A stretch of 64,000 nt of DNA. Source: Calycina herbarum. Its lineage: Eukaryota > Ascomycota > Leotiomycetes > Helotiales > Pezizellaceae. Of this stretch, positions 1 through 13,205 are shown in pieces. The stretch lies in assembly GCA_001414485.1 (NCBI GenBank), contig LLEY01000057.1:304422-368421 (forward strand), written 5' to 3'. Within the stretch, counting starts at the first letter, position 1, and each line of letters opens with the position of its first letter. The translations under genes were made by a program, and so were the position numbers. The notes beneath the pieces were generated by a model. It did not search any database, had not been told where the DNA came from, and saw nothing but the letters and a program-made list of their open reading frames with translations.

Positions 1-33
1 CGACCGGGTTAATGGCTCGACCGAAATAGATTT

Positions 34-3000
34 TCATCTGAAGGCCAAACTTTTCTTTTCCCGCTCGGCCAGCGCTATGTCCTCCAAACCCTCAAAGTGA
101 TCCATTAAATCAACATGGACCCTCAGTTCCTTCTCTCCCATAACTCGCCAAGTCCTCTTCAACTCCCCAAATTCCAATAAATCATCCATTTCTTCGAATC
201 CTACAATGTACAGCTCTTTAGCCCACGGGCAAGCTCTCAGAGCGCGATACCAAATATCTTTCGCTTTTGAGCGAAATGTTGGAGTCTCGAGACAATAGAG
301 AATGTAAAATCTCCAAAGTCCGGCCGATGAGGAACATGTTGTGGAGGAAAGGGCGTGTTCGAATGCGGAGCGTGCTGAGTGGATTGTGCCATGGCTAACT
401 TCGTAGTGTATGGCGAAGAGGCGAGAGGTTACAGTATCGTGAACTGGTGTTAATACCGTGGATTGAAGGATTTTACGAACCCGATTGTCAATCCGGAGGC
501 GAGACTCATTCCATGTGTAGAGCGCTAAGAAAATAATGTTCCTTGGGAATAACTCCAGAAAGTTCGTGAAGTATTTTCGAAGGAGCGCAGGACGGAATGG
601 TCCAATCCGCGCGTGATGGTACAGAAGTCGGGAGGCAGATTGAAGCAGAAGCTCGTGGGAAATTGTTTGCGAATTCATCCTATCCGATAGCATTATGGAG
701 AAACTGGTAAACGCTTTGAGAGCTGAACTGATATCCCCTTGTGCGTTGGATTGCGTTTGGAAGCCCGAGTTACAAGTGACATACTCGAGAAGTGCTAGAA
801 GCTCTGCATAAATTACAGCCACGCTTGTTTCACCCGAAGAAAGAAGATGATCTCGATTCGAGAGCAAATGTTGTTTTGTTTTAAGAAGAGCCGCTGGAGA
901 AGTGGCTATATCATTTGATATAACGCCATTCGGGATAGAAAACAAAAGTTGAAGCGCCGAGGACTTGTCAGATGCTTCCAGTTTGGACCAGATGTAGTTT
1001 CTCCAGAGAAGAATCGACTCCTTGGTGCTGGTGCTATCATTTGAACTGGAAATACTCATATTCAAAGCGGAAGAGAAAACCGCGTCCGAGATCTCGTCGT
1101 TCCCTCTCGCATGCTCGACCATTGCATATGAATTATACAACCTCAAGCTTGCTGTGTGCTTTTTAAGAAGGCCTTTAGCAATCTTTTTGATTGTGGCTGG
1201 TTCATTTCGCCATTCAAAGGCTAGGTGATACTCAGCCAAGTATTCCCGGAAGTACGTTTGAGTGAGTTGTTTGAGAACATTCCGAACCCAGCTATAAGAA
1301 AGTGGGTTATGATGTTCGTTGTACCTTTCACTCCAAGGTCTGACGCCTTCGAACCAAAATTTAGACGAGAACATGGTCTCTGACGAAACTTGGAAATTAG
1401 GTGATGGGGTTCTCAGTACAGAATAATTGTCAATACTGACATCTTCATTCGTCTGAGTGGAAGGGGGAAAGTCCTTCTTCATATAGTCAGGACTACACTC
1501 CAAATTCCCATCCCCTACAAAAGTATCGTTCGACCAGCCATATGTGAATTCTCTGTCCAAAGCACTCATTGGTGATAAGCGACAGAAAACAAGAAAAGCA
1601 TCAAGCAAAGCTTTGTGTAGATCTTCCGACTGTGGTGGGAGCGAAATGAGAAACCTCTCAATGTCAGAAAACAGAATAACACGGTAGGGATCATTTTCGA
1701 TAACGTCGTCCATTGTACGAGCTGGGAATGAGACTGATCTAGATCTTTCTGCAGCTGCCCAACTTTTGAAAAGTCTAGCGTTTGTCAATGAAATTTCAGG
1801 CTCGTCTGTGATACCTGGCGGTGCTTCCGCATTACCCTGGTTTTCCAAATAAAAGCGCCAACCCAAAGCTCCATCCTCGCCAATACGGGCAACTTCGCTC
1901 TCCCAGAAATCGCTCATGTGATTGAAGTCCATCGGTGTAGATAAGCTCTGTTCAGGGCCCTGAAAATTGATTTCCAGTACTCCTTGCCATATAGCCACAC
2001 CTAATTCTAGATAACCAGATTCCCGAATGAAGAGTGTGGCACGGAGTAGGACGTAAATAAGCTGCTGATAGACGGAATCGGCATCATTGGACCACGCCTT
2101 AGATGCCTCTTTTGACAGCAACTCGATGCGAGTAAGAAATATGTCTCGTATCTCCTCATAACGAAACGTCGTAAAGGTTGTTTGTTTAAAATTCAAATAA
2201 CTTTTCCAGAGCATCAAACTATCAATATTGTCTTTTGAGATCTTTTCCCAGCGAGCTGTTTGCAAGTTACTGTCCCAAATATTGGCACCCTCAGCCATCA
2301 ATCCCAAGAGCAGCCTCTCGCGGTCTTGGAGTGACGTGGCTCTTTCAAGAGCCTTCTCGTACATGTGAATTTTGATTTCGGCGGTACTCCTAATCTCAGC
2401 GTTCGTGGCGCGATGACGATCCTCCTCATCTCGTAGAAGTGTATCTTGCAATTCAATCAATGCAAGCCAGGAGTCAATCTCATGAGGGAATTCTTCAACT
2501 CGTCGACTGAGTTCAATATTTCGTTGTCGTATTGCTAGATTAGAGACCGGAATTCCATCTTCATATCCAGAATCACTTTCTGTAGCATACTGCAGGGCAC
2601 CATCCTCTGGGTCAGCCGTGGCTTTCTTCTTTCCGTGTATTGAACGGTAATGTGTCTCATCATCATCCTCATCAGATGCAGAAACATCATGGCCTTCAAC
2701 GCCAATTTTTCTTCGCTTTCGTGATCCAGAAGTGTCCAAGGGAACATAGTTAGCATTCAGATCATCCTGGTCTTTCGATGTTGCTGCGGGACGTATTCGC
2801 AAAAGTCGGGGCTTCTCGCGTTCTATTTTCGAGAAAGCATCTCTCTCTCTCCACCTTGTGTTGGAATCGCGCCAGTCTCGGAGAACAATTCCCTTGTCAT
2901 CTCCAGCATCTCGGTCGATTTTGATATTTGGCGGGGCTCCCAACACGTTGCCAGCACCCAGGCGATGGAACGGCGGGACACTATAACGATGAATACTATT

Positions 3001-3309
3001 GTATATCAAGTTTTTCTCGTCCCCCTTTCTATCTATGACGAAGATTTCAGGGGAGTTGTCGTTTGGGAGGGGAATAGGTGTTGCCTTGAAATCGGGTGGT
3101 TTGCTGGGCCTTTCCCTACTCTTCGACCTCGACCTATGGCGACGGCGAGGACGGTGATGACGCCTATCGTCTTCTTGATCTCGTCTCCCTTTTCTGTCTC
3201 CAGTCTTGGAATGGTGTTTTGATTCTCGCTCAGAGTCCTTTGGGGGTTCCTCAGCTGCTTGAGCTTTTGGTCGGAATGACCCAAACTTGGGGATTGTAGG
3301 TTCCGACAT
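34..3309 (-). CDS. NRDE2: NRDE2 family nuclear RNA-processing factor
   Basis: A single uninterrupted reading frame of 1091 residues starts at the ATG at 3309. The first 80 residues are rich in Arg, Ser, Lys and His (RS-like), typical of nuclear RNA-binding proteins. Next comes the conserved N-terminal segment of the family around residues 85-180 (NLIYNSIHRYSVPPFHRLG, then WRERDAFSKIEREKPRLLRI). The rest is helical and resembles HAT/TPR half-repeats (for example WRFYILYCLETPTFRSKAK near the C-terminus). Family knowledge: NRDE-2 proteins act in nuclear RNA silencing and, with MTR4-type helicases, in RNA surveillance and splicing control. The role here is inferred from the family. The gene is divergent from UTP10 with 330 bp between start codons. 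No intron was found; small frame-preserving introns cannot be excluded. Confidence 0.85.
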   Translation of the reverse strand: MSEPTIPKFGSFRPKAQAAEEPPKDSERESKHHSKTGDRKGRRDQEDDRRHHRPRRRHRSRSKSRERPSKPPDFKATPIPLPNDNSPEIFVIDRKGDEKNLIYNSIHRYSVPPFHRLGAGNVLGAPPNIKIDRDAGDDKGIVLRDWRDSNTRWRERDAFSKIEREKPRLLRIRPAATSKDQDDLNANYVPLDTSGSRKRRKIGVEGHDVSASDEDDDETHYRSIHGKKKATADPEDGALQYATESDSGYEDGIPVSNLAIRQRNIELSRRVEEFPHEIDSWLALIELQDTLLRDEEDRHRATNAEIRSTAEIKIHMYEKALERATSLQDRERLLLGLMAEGANIWDSNLQTARWEKISKDNIDSLMLWKSYLNFKQTTFTTFRYEEIRDIFLTRIELLSKEASKAWSNDADSVYQQLIYVLLRATLFIRESGYLELGVAIWQGVLEINFQGPEQSLSTPMDFNHMSDFWESEVARIGEDGALGWRFYLENQGNAEAPPGITDEPEISLTNARLFKSWAAAERSRSVSFPARTMDDVIENDPYRVILFSDIERFLISLPPQSEDLHKALLDAFLVFCRLSPMSALDREFTYGWSNDTFVGDGNLECSPDYMKKDFPPSTQTNEDVSIDNYSVLRTPSPNFQVSSETMFSSKFWFEGVRPWSERYNEHHNPLSYSWVRNVLKQLTQTYFREYLAEYHLAFEWRNEPATIKKIAKGLLKKHTASLRLYNSYAMVEHARGNDEISDAVFSSALNMSISSSNDSTSTKESILLWRNYIWSKLEASDKSSALQLLFSIPNGVISNDIATSPAALLKTKQHLLSNRDHLLSSGETSVAVIYAELLALLEYVTCNSGFQTQSNAQGDISSALKAFTSFSIMLSDRMNSQTISHELLLQSASRLLYHHARIGPFRPALLRKYFTNFLELFPRNIIFLALYTWNESRLRIDNRVRKILQSTVLTPVHDTVTSRLFAIHYEVSHGTIHSARSAFEHALSSTTCSSSAGLWRFYILYCLETPTFRSKAKDIWYRALRACPWAKELYIVGFEEMDDLLEFGELKRTWRVMGEKELRVHVDLMDHFEGLEDIALAEREKKSLAFR

Positions 3310-3639
3310 GGCGTGTGGACCTCGGATCTTCTAGTAGAATGTCATGTCTTTTTGAAAGAATGTCTAGACTGAAAGTATTGATGGTGTTTACTCTTCAAAG
3401 TCGCTGTGAATTGCTTCTAAGCAGGAGGACAGCGGCAGATCTTCGGCATCAAAAGTCGCACCAGCAAGCATATCTAGCTTCTGATTGGCTGAGTATTCTC
3501 TGCACGGGCCACCAAGAAATCAGAAAAAAAGTTGCAGCTTGCGATAAGATTTCCTTTCCACTGAAGCGCGGGACACTGCTTCTAGAAATACAACTCGAAA
3601 TGTTTGCTTGAGGAATTGTCCTCACCCCCCAAATACACC
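3310..3639. promoter_or_regulatory. Divergent promoter between NRDE2 and UTP10
   Basis: These 330 bp separate the two start codons of genes facing away from each other, so both promoters and both 5' leaders must lie here. A CT-rich stretch precedes the UTP10 ATG at 3640. I see no clear TATA box, as expected for housekeeping genes. Confidence 0.6.
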
Positions 3640-6600
3640 ATGGCGACCTCTTTGGCAGCTCAGCTGTCTCAAATCGCCGCAACCTCTACCAATTCCTTAA
3701 ATCTCAAAGCACAAAAAGCCGCGCATGCGAAGTCATTAATATTCGAGCCTCGAATTGCCGCATCGCAAAGTTTTGACACATTATATACCCTGTGCCATGA
3801 GGGCTTCCAGGAATTATGCCTTCTCGATAGCCGGTTTCTAGAGTTTCAGAGGAACATCTTCAGTGAGCAAAGTCAAGAGGAAGACCGAACGCAGATGACG
3901 GCTGGAGAAAATGCAGAACTCGACAAACAGCTGGAAGCTTTCTTGGGACTGGTTGGTGGGAGGCTGAGATTGACTCCAGGAGTCAAGGCAGTGGAATGGC
4001 TTGTGAGACGATTCCGGTAAGCATTGCGATTGTGCAACTTCGAAGAGGACTTCTAGGGAAGAAAAACAGCTAATATTTATAGAATTCACGAATACAATAC
4101 CCTCTTTCTCCTCACCACCTTCCTCCCATACCATACCCTACCCATTTTCAACACCCTCATGTCGATACTTCCAAAATTAATTCCCCAGGAATACAAGTTC
4201 CTCATGCCCTATGTGCGGTCACTTACCCCGCCACCGAGACACGCAATTGTTCAAGCTTGTACCAACAATGCCATATTTCTTTCTGCTCTCAATTCATATG
4301 TCCTCCGAATCTGCCAAGTTCGACAACATTACCCCGCCCTTCTAGCATTCTGGGCTGGAATAATGACAGAATCCGTAGGAGGCATGTTGGATAAATCGCG
4401 TTCTGGGAGGATAGGCGTTCAGCAACAAAACGAGCAGGATGTTATTATAAAATTATTGCCCACCTTGAACGAGGGCTTGGCGATGAAAAACAATTCTGAT
4501 CTCCGTATTGGTTGCTATATGTTACTTTCGGTCATGGCATCTAAGGGGGGGCTTGACGACAAAGTGCTAACCGCTATGATGGAGGCAGTTGTTCTAGGAT
4601 GGAATGCCGACACACTTACTCCTGGATTCGTCTGTTTATCTGTCCTCGCCCACCATAGAGCAGCCAAACAGTTGACTAGAAGGCTTACCAAGGAGTTGCT
4701 GAAAGTGGATAATCTACCAACTATGCTCATCGAACTCGCAAAACAACGTCGAGTAGACAAACTTGCAAACGGATTTTGTCTTGCCCTCATTGATCGACTC
4801 CGTAAGCATGGGGACCTCCGAGCGCTTCCTATTGTCAGTGAAATGATAGAGAAGCAAATATTGAGCGACCATCAATCAGTTGTTATTGTGAAACACATGC
4901 TTCTGGTTGCTCATACAATTGATGACAACCCCGATTTGACGCAGTTACGTCCGCATCTCGCCTCTTCATTGGTAAATCTAGCACAATTGGAAGGTCATGC
5001 TGGCGATCTTGTACGCGGAGCCTTAGAAGAAACAGAAATCGACATGGACGAACTGGAAATGAAATTGCAGACGACAATTCGACCAGCTATCTTGCCGGTT
5101 TCAGCATCCGAAGATGTAGTTATGGGGGATTCCGAGGTAGCAATCACTGGACCCGAATTCAATGCACTCTTTGAAAAGCTTCCCAAGAGAACTGCGGTTG
5201 AATCGTCATTTTTGGCTCATGATGCCTCACACGTATACCCCGATCTTTGTCGCGCTTTCCTGGTTTCGACGACCAACCCATCTGATCTTCAAACGTTCGA
5301 CTCTGCTCCAATACTTAGAAGGGATTCGGCTTTAGAGGACTCACTTTACCTCACTTTTTACATGAAAACTTGGTGTGGTCCTTATCCAGTACTGGCTCGA
5401 GCATCAGCAATCCAGATGGCTGCACAACTACTTCTGGATAATAAAGCAGCTCGTGTAGATGTTCAGGCTATACTTCCGTACGCTATTTCCGCCCTTTGCG
5501 ACCCAGCGCCCAAAGTTCGTCGCGCTGCGTCGGAACTGATCATTGCCATGAACAAGCTATACCCAGCGTCCGTGGAATCCAAAAAAGAGTTGAAGCAGCT
5601 TAGGCAATGGGGTTCTGGGGAGCTTTACCAAACAAACGGTGACAACAGTGATATGAAATGGCTTTTGCCAGACGTTGTTGTTCGTCTTCTACGAGAAACA
5701 ATTATTCCCTCATTGGAAGAATGTGTGTTGGATGCGAGACACATACAGTCAGCATTGCAAGCAGTTCTGCAAAGCCAGACGGGCACGGAAAAATCGAAGA
5801 AATCGGAATCTGGGCGGCTCTCACAATCATCCCGAGCATCATTATTATCTTTCTTCGCCTCGCATATCACCCAAACACCCTTGTACTTGGTCAAGCTGCG
5901 ATTGATGATTTCAGTGAACCAAGTACGTGGCGTAGGAGCGTTGTCAAGAACCAAGGTCTTATTGCCAGTTCTTCGGAATTGGTCCTCGCTCAGTCCATCC
6001 GAAGCATCGAGACATTGCCAAGAAGAGGAAATCAACCAAGCTGATTTCGATGATCAATCACTTCTGACTGTCGCTTCGAACGATGAAGATGGACTTCAAT
6101 TTATTCGTAACATCATCGTTGGAGAAGTGGCATCTGATAGGCCAGAGCTTCTGACTGCGGTTTTCAAAAGATTGCGTTCAATATGGCCATCATTGAAAGG
6201 GGACCTCAAGGTCAAGACGGCCGTCATGCTGATGGATTCTGCCCTATCTTCGCCAAACCAAGCTACACAACAAAACGAAGTTTCTGCTCAGTTATCTTCT
6301 GAGTTTTTGAGTTCAGCTACGCTTTCTACAGACATTCTCTTGACCTTCCTTGCCCAACTCCCAACCACTTCAAAGATGGCGGATACGCCACCCGCTTCAA
6401 AACGGCGTAGAACAAGTCACGGCGAAGTTGCCAAAACACCCATTCAAGATCCAAAGCTACTATCCGACGCAATCAAGAAGGTCACTTTTGTACTTCAACT
6501 CATTGACGGCTCCAACCCACAGACACACCCCGAGTTGCTCAATGGTCTTTTCAGCGTCCTCGCCGAAATTCAGCAGTTCAAAGCCCAGGTTGCTTCGGAA

Positions 6601-9165
6601 CTTGCTTATCTCCAGGGCCTTGTTTTGAGCAGTCTCCTGGCTATCTTGAAAGCCTACAAATCGGACCCTAAGATGAAGCTCGACCGATCAGCTGTACGTG
6701 CAGACTTGCTCGTGGATTGTGTTCAAAAGACTAGTAGTCCACAAGTGCAAAATGCGGCACTTCTTCTTATTGCCTCTCTAGCAGAGACAGCCCCAGAACT
6801 TGTTCTCCACAGCGTCATGCCCATTTTCACTTTCATGGGTAATTCAGTCTTGCGACAAAACGACGAGTATTCTGCACATGTCATAAGTCAAACAATTCGT
6901 GAAGTTATTCCACCTCTCATCTCGTCACTTCGAAAAGGGAAATCGGACGTTTTGACTGGAGCGGCAGAGCTCCTTCTGAGCTTTGTTGCAGCATACGAGC
7001 ACGTTCCTGCCCATCGTCGAAGAGGCCTATTTACCTCTTTGGTGCAAACTCTTGGATCTGACGAGTTCTTGTTTGCACTTCTAGCAATGCTTGTCGATAA
7101 ATATAGTGCTACTGATAGTATCAAAGCATTCGCGGTGGAATTGGCTAGCTCATTTAGTGTTGAGGTGCAATTGGAATCTGTCGCTAAATATCTAGATCTC
7201 ATCAAGGACATCTTGAAGACCAAGCCGACCTACTCGACAATCTTACTGAATGCCAACGACGATAAAGCATCCAAGCCCCACGAGATGGCTCTTGCAGAGT
7301 TTGGATTGTTGCCAAATATTCTTTCCCAGAAGCGTTTGATCAACCAAGCTGGAAAGCTATTAGAGCGAGATGATATGGATTCAGCGAGAATTCGAGAATT
7401 ATATTCCGCTCTACTGGAAAACCTTCTAGGGTTGGCCGACATCGTCAAGGATGACAAGCAATTGCACGGCGCCTGTGGCGACGTTCTGGAAAGCCTCTTG
7501 GGACTGTTGTCGACTAGCGAGTTTATCAAGTCTGTCGAAAGTCTGCTTGATAGGCCCAATGAATCTCTGCGGCGGAAAATCTTACGATCTGTGGAGGTCC
7601 GTGTTGATCAAGAGAAACCATCAGATGCAGCATCCAGAACAGCAATGCTTGGATTCCTTCCTCAGCTCACAGCTATCATCCGAGAGTCCAAGGATGTTCT
7701 CTACAAGCACACGGCTGTCGCTTGCGTGGACAAGATATCAGAGAAATATGGAAAGAAAGACTTGGAGGCTGTTGCTGCTGCCGCTGAGACAATTGCAAGC
7801 ATCCATTGTCTCGGCCAATCAGATAATCGCCTTCGAGTTATGGCTCTGTTATGTCTTGCTTCGTTGGTTGAGATCTTACGCGAGGGTATAGTCTCCGTTC
7901 TTCCAGCTGCAATTCCTAAGACACTAGAGTATATGGAGTCCAATGTCGGTGAAGGTTCGGAAGACCAAAAGTGCCATAATGCTGGATATGCCTTTATCAG
8001 TGCTTTGGTTCAGCATCTGCCCTACATGGTATCGGGAGCTTACCTCGACAAGCTTCTGCAGATATCGAACTTATCTGCTGAAGCCGATCTTGGTACTGAG
8101 GCCGATGAGAGTAGAGTACAATGCTTACACCTTGCTGCAAAACAAATTGACGCTAAGAGTATGTTCTCCGCTCTTGAGAAGAATTGGGAGCAGGCAAAAG
8201 AAAGTGGGATAGATGTAAGTTTTTGTCTTAGTGTATCCCGTGAACCTCCAGCTAATTTATACCAGGCTCTCCGCGAATTTGTTGAGGTTCTCGAAATTTC
8301 AATTGATAAGCACCCTAAGAGTGTTGTGACCAAGTACTCGTCAATCTTATCGAAAATATTCCAAAACGGTTTCGATTTACGAAGAACAACACTCAGCCAG
8401 GACGGTGACATTGATATGGAGGACTTGGTAGACATCGAGACAGCCCTCGATGCTGTAGCTATCAAGATGATCTACAAGTTCAACGACGCAACATTCCGAC
8501 CGATCTTCACCAACTTGGTGGAATGGGCTTCTTCTTCCTTGCCGAAGAAGGACAAATTGGGGAGAACTATGCGTCTTCAAAGTCTATACCGCTTCTTGAC
8601 TGTATTCTTTGACAGCCTGAAATCGATCGTTACCAACTACGCAACCTACATTATCGAAAATGCAGTCGGTGTTTTGGAAAGTGTCAATCCAAAGGATGAT
8701 GAATCCAAAGAACTTTGGGCTAAGGTCCTCCGAACGCTCACCAAGTGTTTTGAACACGATCAAGATGATTTCTGGCAGTCGCCAGCTCACTTCAACGCTG
8801 TGGCTCCTGTATTGTGTGCACAGTTTACCTACAGCTCATCACTTCCATTGGTGCAAGAGCTCATCCCGGCCATTGTTGAGTTGGCAGGTGCGGCAGAGGC
8901 TTCAGATCATCACAAGGAGCTAAATGGTGCGATCTTGAAGCATATGAGATCAGAGAACTCGAGTGTCAGGTTAGCAGCTGTTAAATGCCAACAGTCGCTG
9001 ACGGAGCACGTGGGAGAAGAGTGGCTGGCGATGTTGCCTGAGATGTTGCCATTTATTAGTGAGTTGCAGGAGGATGACGATGATGTCGTCGAGAAGGAGA
9101 CACATCGCTGGATTGTGATGATTGAGGGCGTTCTTGGGGAGAGTCTTGATTCTATGTTAGCTTAG
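3640..9165 (+). CDS. UTP10: UTP10/HEATR1, U3 snoRNP small-subunit processome scaffold
   Basis: Three exons: 3640-4016, 4083-8214 and 8266-9165, giving 1802 residues (yeast Utp10 is 1769). Intron 1 (66 nt, GTAAGC...TATAG) is required: it joins WLVRRF to RIHEYNT, the conserved start of the family's N-terminal domain. Intron 2 (51 nt, GTAAGT...ACCAG) has no stop and is a multiple of three, so an intron-blind reading runs through it. Most of the protein is alpha-helical HEAT-like repeats. A basic nuclear-localisation-like patch (SKRRRTS) is encoded near 6400, and the C-terminal third matches the BP28CT region. Family knowledge: Utp10 belongs to the t-UTP/UTP-A subcomplex that binds the 5' external spacer of pre-rRNA in the nucleolus and supports rRNA transcription and 18S processing. 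Confidence 0.93.
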
Positions 9166-9940
9166 GTGTGGATTTTTATGGTGTATACTGGTAGGGGAAT
9201 AAAAATGTTCATATTTCAGATTGATGTTAATTCAAATTCAAAATTGCTTGAGATTCTGGGGCGATGGGCAAGAAAGTAGTGAAAAGAACCCCCGCCGAGT
9301 GAAAATCGGGGAAAACCCGTAGAGAAGAGAGCATGTTTAAGGTTCCTATAAGAGGACTGCTTACAGGAAGGATGTACCTATCGTCGAATTTCAGTACCAC
9401 TAGTACCTACTACTGCAAGACTTCTCAGGCTCTAAAGCAAAATATGAAAAATCGGAAGGGCTACTAGTTAATAACTGATCACTAGATGAAATCTACTTTT
9501 TTTTGTCGTGGTTGCATAAACATCATTCCTGTCTGCTGGAGTACTGAAGTATTACAATGAGTGTGGCGTCTGGTGTAAGTTGGCACCACAATTTTGCTAA
9601 AAGCGTAACCTAGCGTGAGAATTTAACAACAATAAATCGTAAAAATACAACTAAAATATAGTTAGATGCGCGAGAAGCTGTTTTGCATTTTCCCTGCGCC
9701 TTAAAAGTTTTTCTCTTATTTCCATTGCAATTCTTACGATTCCAAGTAATGCTACCACTTTTTTCAAGGGGGAAACCCAATAGTTCACCCATACTTCACC
9801 CGACCACCAAGGTATCTCACCTGCACCGCCACTTCAACTGAGTCTGTCAAGTGACAGCGCCATTACGCGTAAATCGATGCGACTGTTCTCGATTTCTCTA
9901 CGCGTCAACATCTCGAGTGCATACATTGCAAACCCACGAA
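9166..9940. other. Intergenic, UTP10 to RDH54
   Basis: UTP10 3' sequence and RDH54 5' sequence. It is AT-rich around 9600-9720. No coding, RNA or repeat feature could be supported. Confidence 0.6.
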
Positions 9941-12889
9941 ATGTACAAACCATTCAAACCGCCTTTCCGAAGGAGTGTGCCGAGTGCTCCGAGACCAGCT
10001 CTAGATATCGACCTCACAATTCCAGAATCCGATGACGAAACCGATTTGCCCTCCAAACAACCACCCTACAAAAAGAGGCGACTAATCCACATTGTCGAAG
10101 ATAGCCCTCCACCCGCGAAAGCGCCCACCTCATCCGCCGTCAATGCGCCTAGGAAGCCATTGCTGGTGGTCAAAAATGCAAGTGAACCAAAGAGAACCAC
10201 CGACGACCCTGGAAAAGGATTGGAGGGGTATTATATGGTGTTATGGTGAGAGAGTTCCGCAGAGAAGACTGCAGGCGAGAAAGGTAGGTGAAGAATTGTT
10301 CTAACATACTACAGGCGGAAGTTCACAACCAAGAAAAATAAGACATGGGATGGAGATGGAGTTCTTGCGGTACACGGTGGCTACGCACGCCTGCAGGATA
10401 TTTCCGGACGGGATATGGGGAGGACCATGTATAATGAACCTCTATTACCCGGAAGTACATTGAGCATTGGAGGGAAAGATATCGAAGTTGATTCTGCTAT
10501 AAGCAAGGCAGATTTTTTCGCAGGCAAACCATTTTTGAAGGGTTCTTCGAAATCTATGGACATTGTCGAGATCGAAGCTTTTGTTGCGCCGAAGCCCAAA
10601 GTTTCAAAACCCGAGAGCTCCTTCAAACCGCTGAAGCCGTCAAATATGCCGGAGAAAAAGCTGGAAGCAAAGAAAGAGATACCTTCGAAAAGCTTTTATG
10701 CTTCAACGGGCAAAGGCGCTGGGATTGGGACGAATTTCAAAAATCCGCTGTTGGCGACCTCTGTGATGCCACAAAAGAAGGACGGTCGCGCCACATCTCG
10801 TCATGATCCAAATGCAGAGGGAGCACTAGTCATGAAGAGGCCCAGCAGCTGTCCCAAAGGAAAAGAAATCGACGATGTTGTGCTAGACCCTTTCTTAGCG
10901 CAGCATTTCCGTGACCACCAACGGGAAGGAGTTAAGTTTCTCTATGAGTGCGTCATGGGAATGAAGGATTTTAATGGACAAGGAGCTCTCTTGGCTGATG
11001 AAATGGGCTTGGGCAAGACTCTGCAGACGATTGCTTTGATTTGGACGCTTTTGAAGCAAAATCCTATCCACGGCCAGGGAGGTGTGATCAAGAAAGCATT
11101 GATTGTTTGCCCCGTTACTTTGATCACGAACTGGAAACAGGAATTTCAGAAATGGCTGGGCAATGAGAGAATTGGTGTTCTGGTTGCTGATGACAAGAAA
11201 GTCCGACTAACTGATTTCACACACGGCAAAAGTTATAGTGTCATGATCATAGGATATGAAAAGCTTCGATCGGTTCAAGACGAAATGTCAAAGGGTGCTG
11301 GAATTGACCTGGTAGTGGCTGATGAAGGGCATCGACTCAAGACCGCCGCCAACAAATCAGCTCAGGCCATCAAATCGTTGAATACGGAGAGAAGAATCAT
11401 TTTGTCCGGAACTCCAATGCAAAATGACCTCTCGGAGTTCTTTGAAATGGTTGACTTTGTCAATCCAGGACTTTTGGGTAACTACAAGACATTCAAGAAG
11501 GAGTTTGAAGGACCTATCACGAAGAGCAGGCAGCCAGATGCCTCTGCAAGAGATATCGAGAAGGGCAATGCGAGAGGCGAGGAACTTGCTTCACTGACCA
11601 GGGAGTTCATTTTACGAAGGACCTCGGAAGTCATCGCGAAGTACCTCCCATCCAAAACTGAATATGTACTGTTTTGCAACCCGACCGAAGCTCAATTACA
11701 AGTATATCAACACGTCCTTCAAAGCTCCATTTTTGGTAGTATGCTGGGGAATTCGGAATCGAAGCTCCAGCTTATTACCATGTTGAAGAAAGTATGCAAT
11801 TCTCCAAGCTTGTTGTTGAAATCAGATACAAGCGCTCCCATGAATCCAAACATGGCTGAATTACTCGAAGTCATTCCTCCCGAGCTGCTCCGCAAATCTC
11901 CTGTTAGAACGAGTAGCAAGTTCCGTGTATTAGATCAGTTGATCAAGTATTTGGCCAAGGAAACCACAGAAAAGATAGTCCTCGTGTCGAATTACACAGC
12001 TACCCTCGATATTCTCGGCCAACACTTGACTACTTTAGAATTGCCATTTCTTCGACTTGATGGAAGTACTCCAGCATCGAGACGCCAGGATCTTGTTACC
12101 ACATTCAACAAAACTCCCGCATCCAAAAACTTCGCCTTTCTCCTTTCCGCCAAATCAGGTGGTACTGGTCTAAATCTGATAGGAGCTTCACGACTTGTGC
12201 TTTTCGATGTCGATTGGAATCCGGCTGTTGATCAGCAAGCCATGGCAAGAATCCATCGTGATGGTCAGAAGAGACCTGTGAAAATTTATAGATTCTTGAT
12301 GGCTGGCGGGATGGATGAGAAGATCTATCAGAGGCAGATCACTAAGATGGGACTTGCTGATAGTGTAGTGGACGGGAAGAAGAACGAGTCTAGTTTCTCG
12401 CCCGAAGAGCTGAGGGACTTGTTTAGACTCGAGGTTAACCCTGGCTGTCGAACTCATGACCTGCTTGGCTGTGATTGCAAGGGGCTTGGTGCAGAACCAA
12501 TTCCTGCCACGCTAGATTACGAAGGAGAGGAAGAAGGAGAAGACGACGACTTCATCTCAATCGCAGATAGCGATGATGAATTACTCCTCCCTGCCAACCC
12601 TCTAGCCAAAGTTGTTCCTGGAACGAAGGCCAACGTCTCCAAGATTGAAAAGGACATTCAGGATAAAGCCAATAAGGCGGAGAAAGCGAAAGGGAAGAAA
12701 GGTATGCAGGCTTTGATGCATTATCAGCATGTGGATACGAATATTTTCCGGGAGGAGACGGAGGATGTGTTTGGGTTTGAGAATGAGGTTTTTACGGATG
12801 TGAAGAAGATTCTTGGGGATGAGGCGTTGGTGGAGATATTGAAGGATGAGAGTTGTAAGATTGGGTTTGTTTTTGCTAAGAAGGCTTGA
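9941..12889 (+). CDS. RDH54: RDH54/TID1 (RAD54B-type) Swi2/Snf2 recombination translocase
   Basis: Two exons, 9941-10245 and 10315-12889, give 959 residues; the 69-nt intron (GTGAGA...TACAG) joins YYMVLW to RKFTTKKNKTWDGDG. The start ATG gives MYKPFKPPFRR, the conserved N-terminus of RAD54B/Rdh54 proteins; an upstream in-frame extension lacks family similarity. Helicase motifs appear in order: motif I LADEMGLGKT (about residue 328), motif II DEGH (about 438), motif III LSGTPMQND, and motifs V-VI SGGTGLNLIGA and QAMARIHRDGQK (about 742). The C-terminus is acidic and then lysine-rich. Family knowledge: Rdh54 is a dsDNA-dependent ATPase that works with Rad51/Dmc1 in mitotic and meiotic recombination and removes Rad51 from chromatin. 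RAD54 itself is less likely because of the N-terminal signature. Confidence 0.93.
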
Positions 12890-13205
12890 GAGGGTGGAGA
12901 GACTTGAAAGACTACAGAGGCGGTTTATGTGCATTGCTTATGGGGGGTGTCCTGGGACGGGCTGGCATAAGAGTCGCATTGCATTTGGCGCTGGGGATAT
13001 ATATGATGTGATGACTCTCTTTGCCCTGGAAGGTGCTGCGTTTTATGGTTGCAACGCTGCTGGATTAGAGCTAGATAATTTAATATAATTGAGCTTATGA
13101 TTCTACGAATGACTCTCGGCTTTTTGATTTTGGTGCTATTTGCAGGTTACCTACAAATAGTCGGACCACTTTTACCACCTTAGGGATCATGGAGGCGGTG
13201 ACTCA

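Noticed and set aside
5625..6044. Overlapping plus- and minus-strand frames of 136 and 128 codons inside UTP10
   Set aside because: Shadows of the UTP10 coding sequence.
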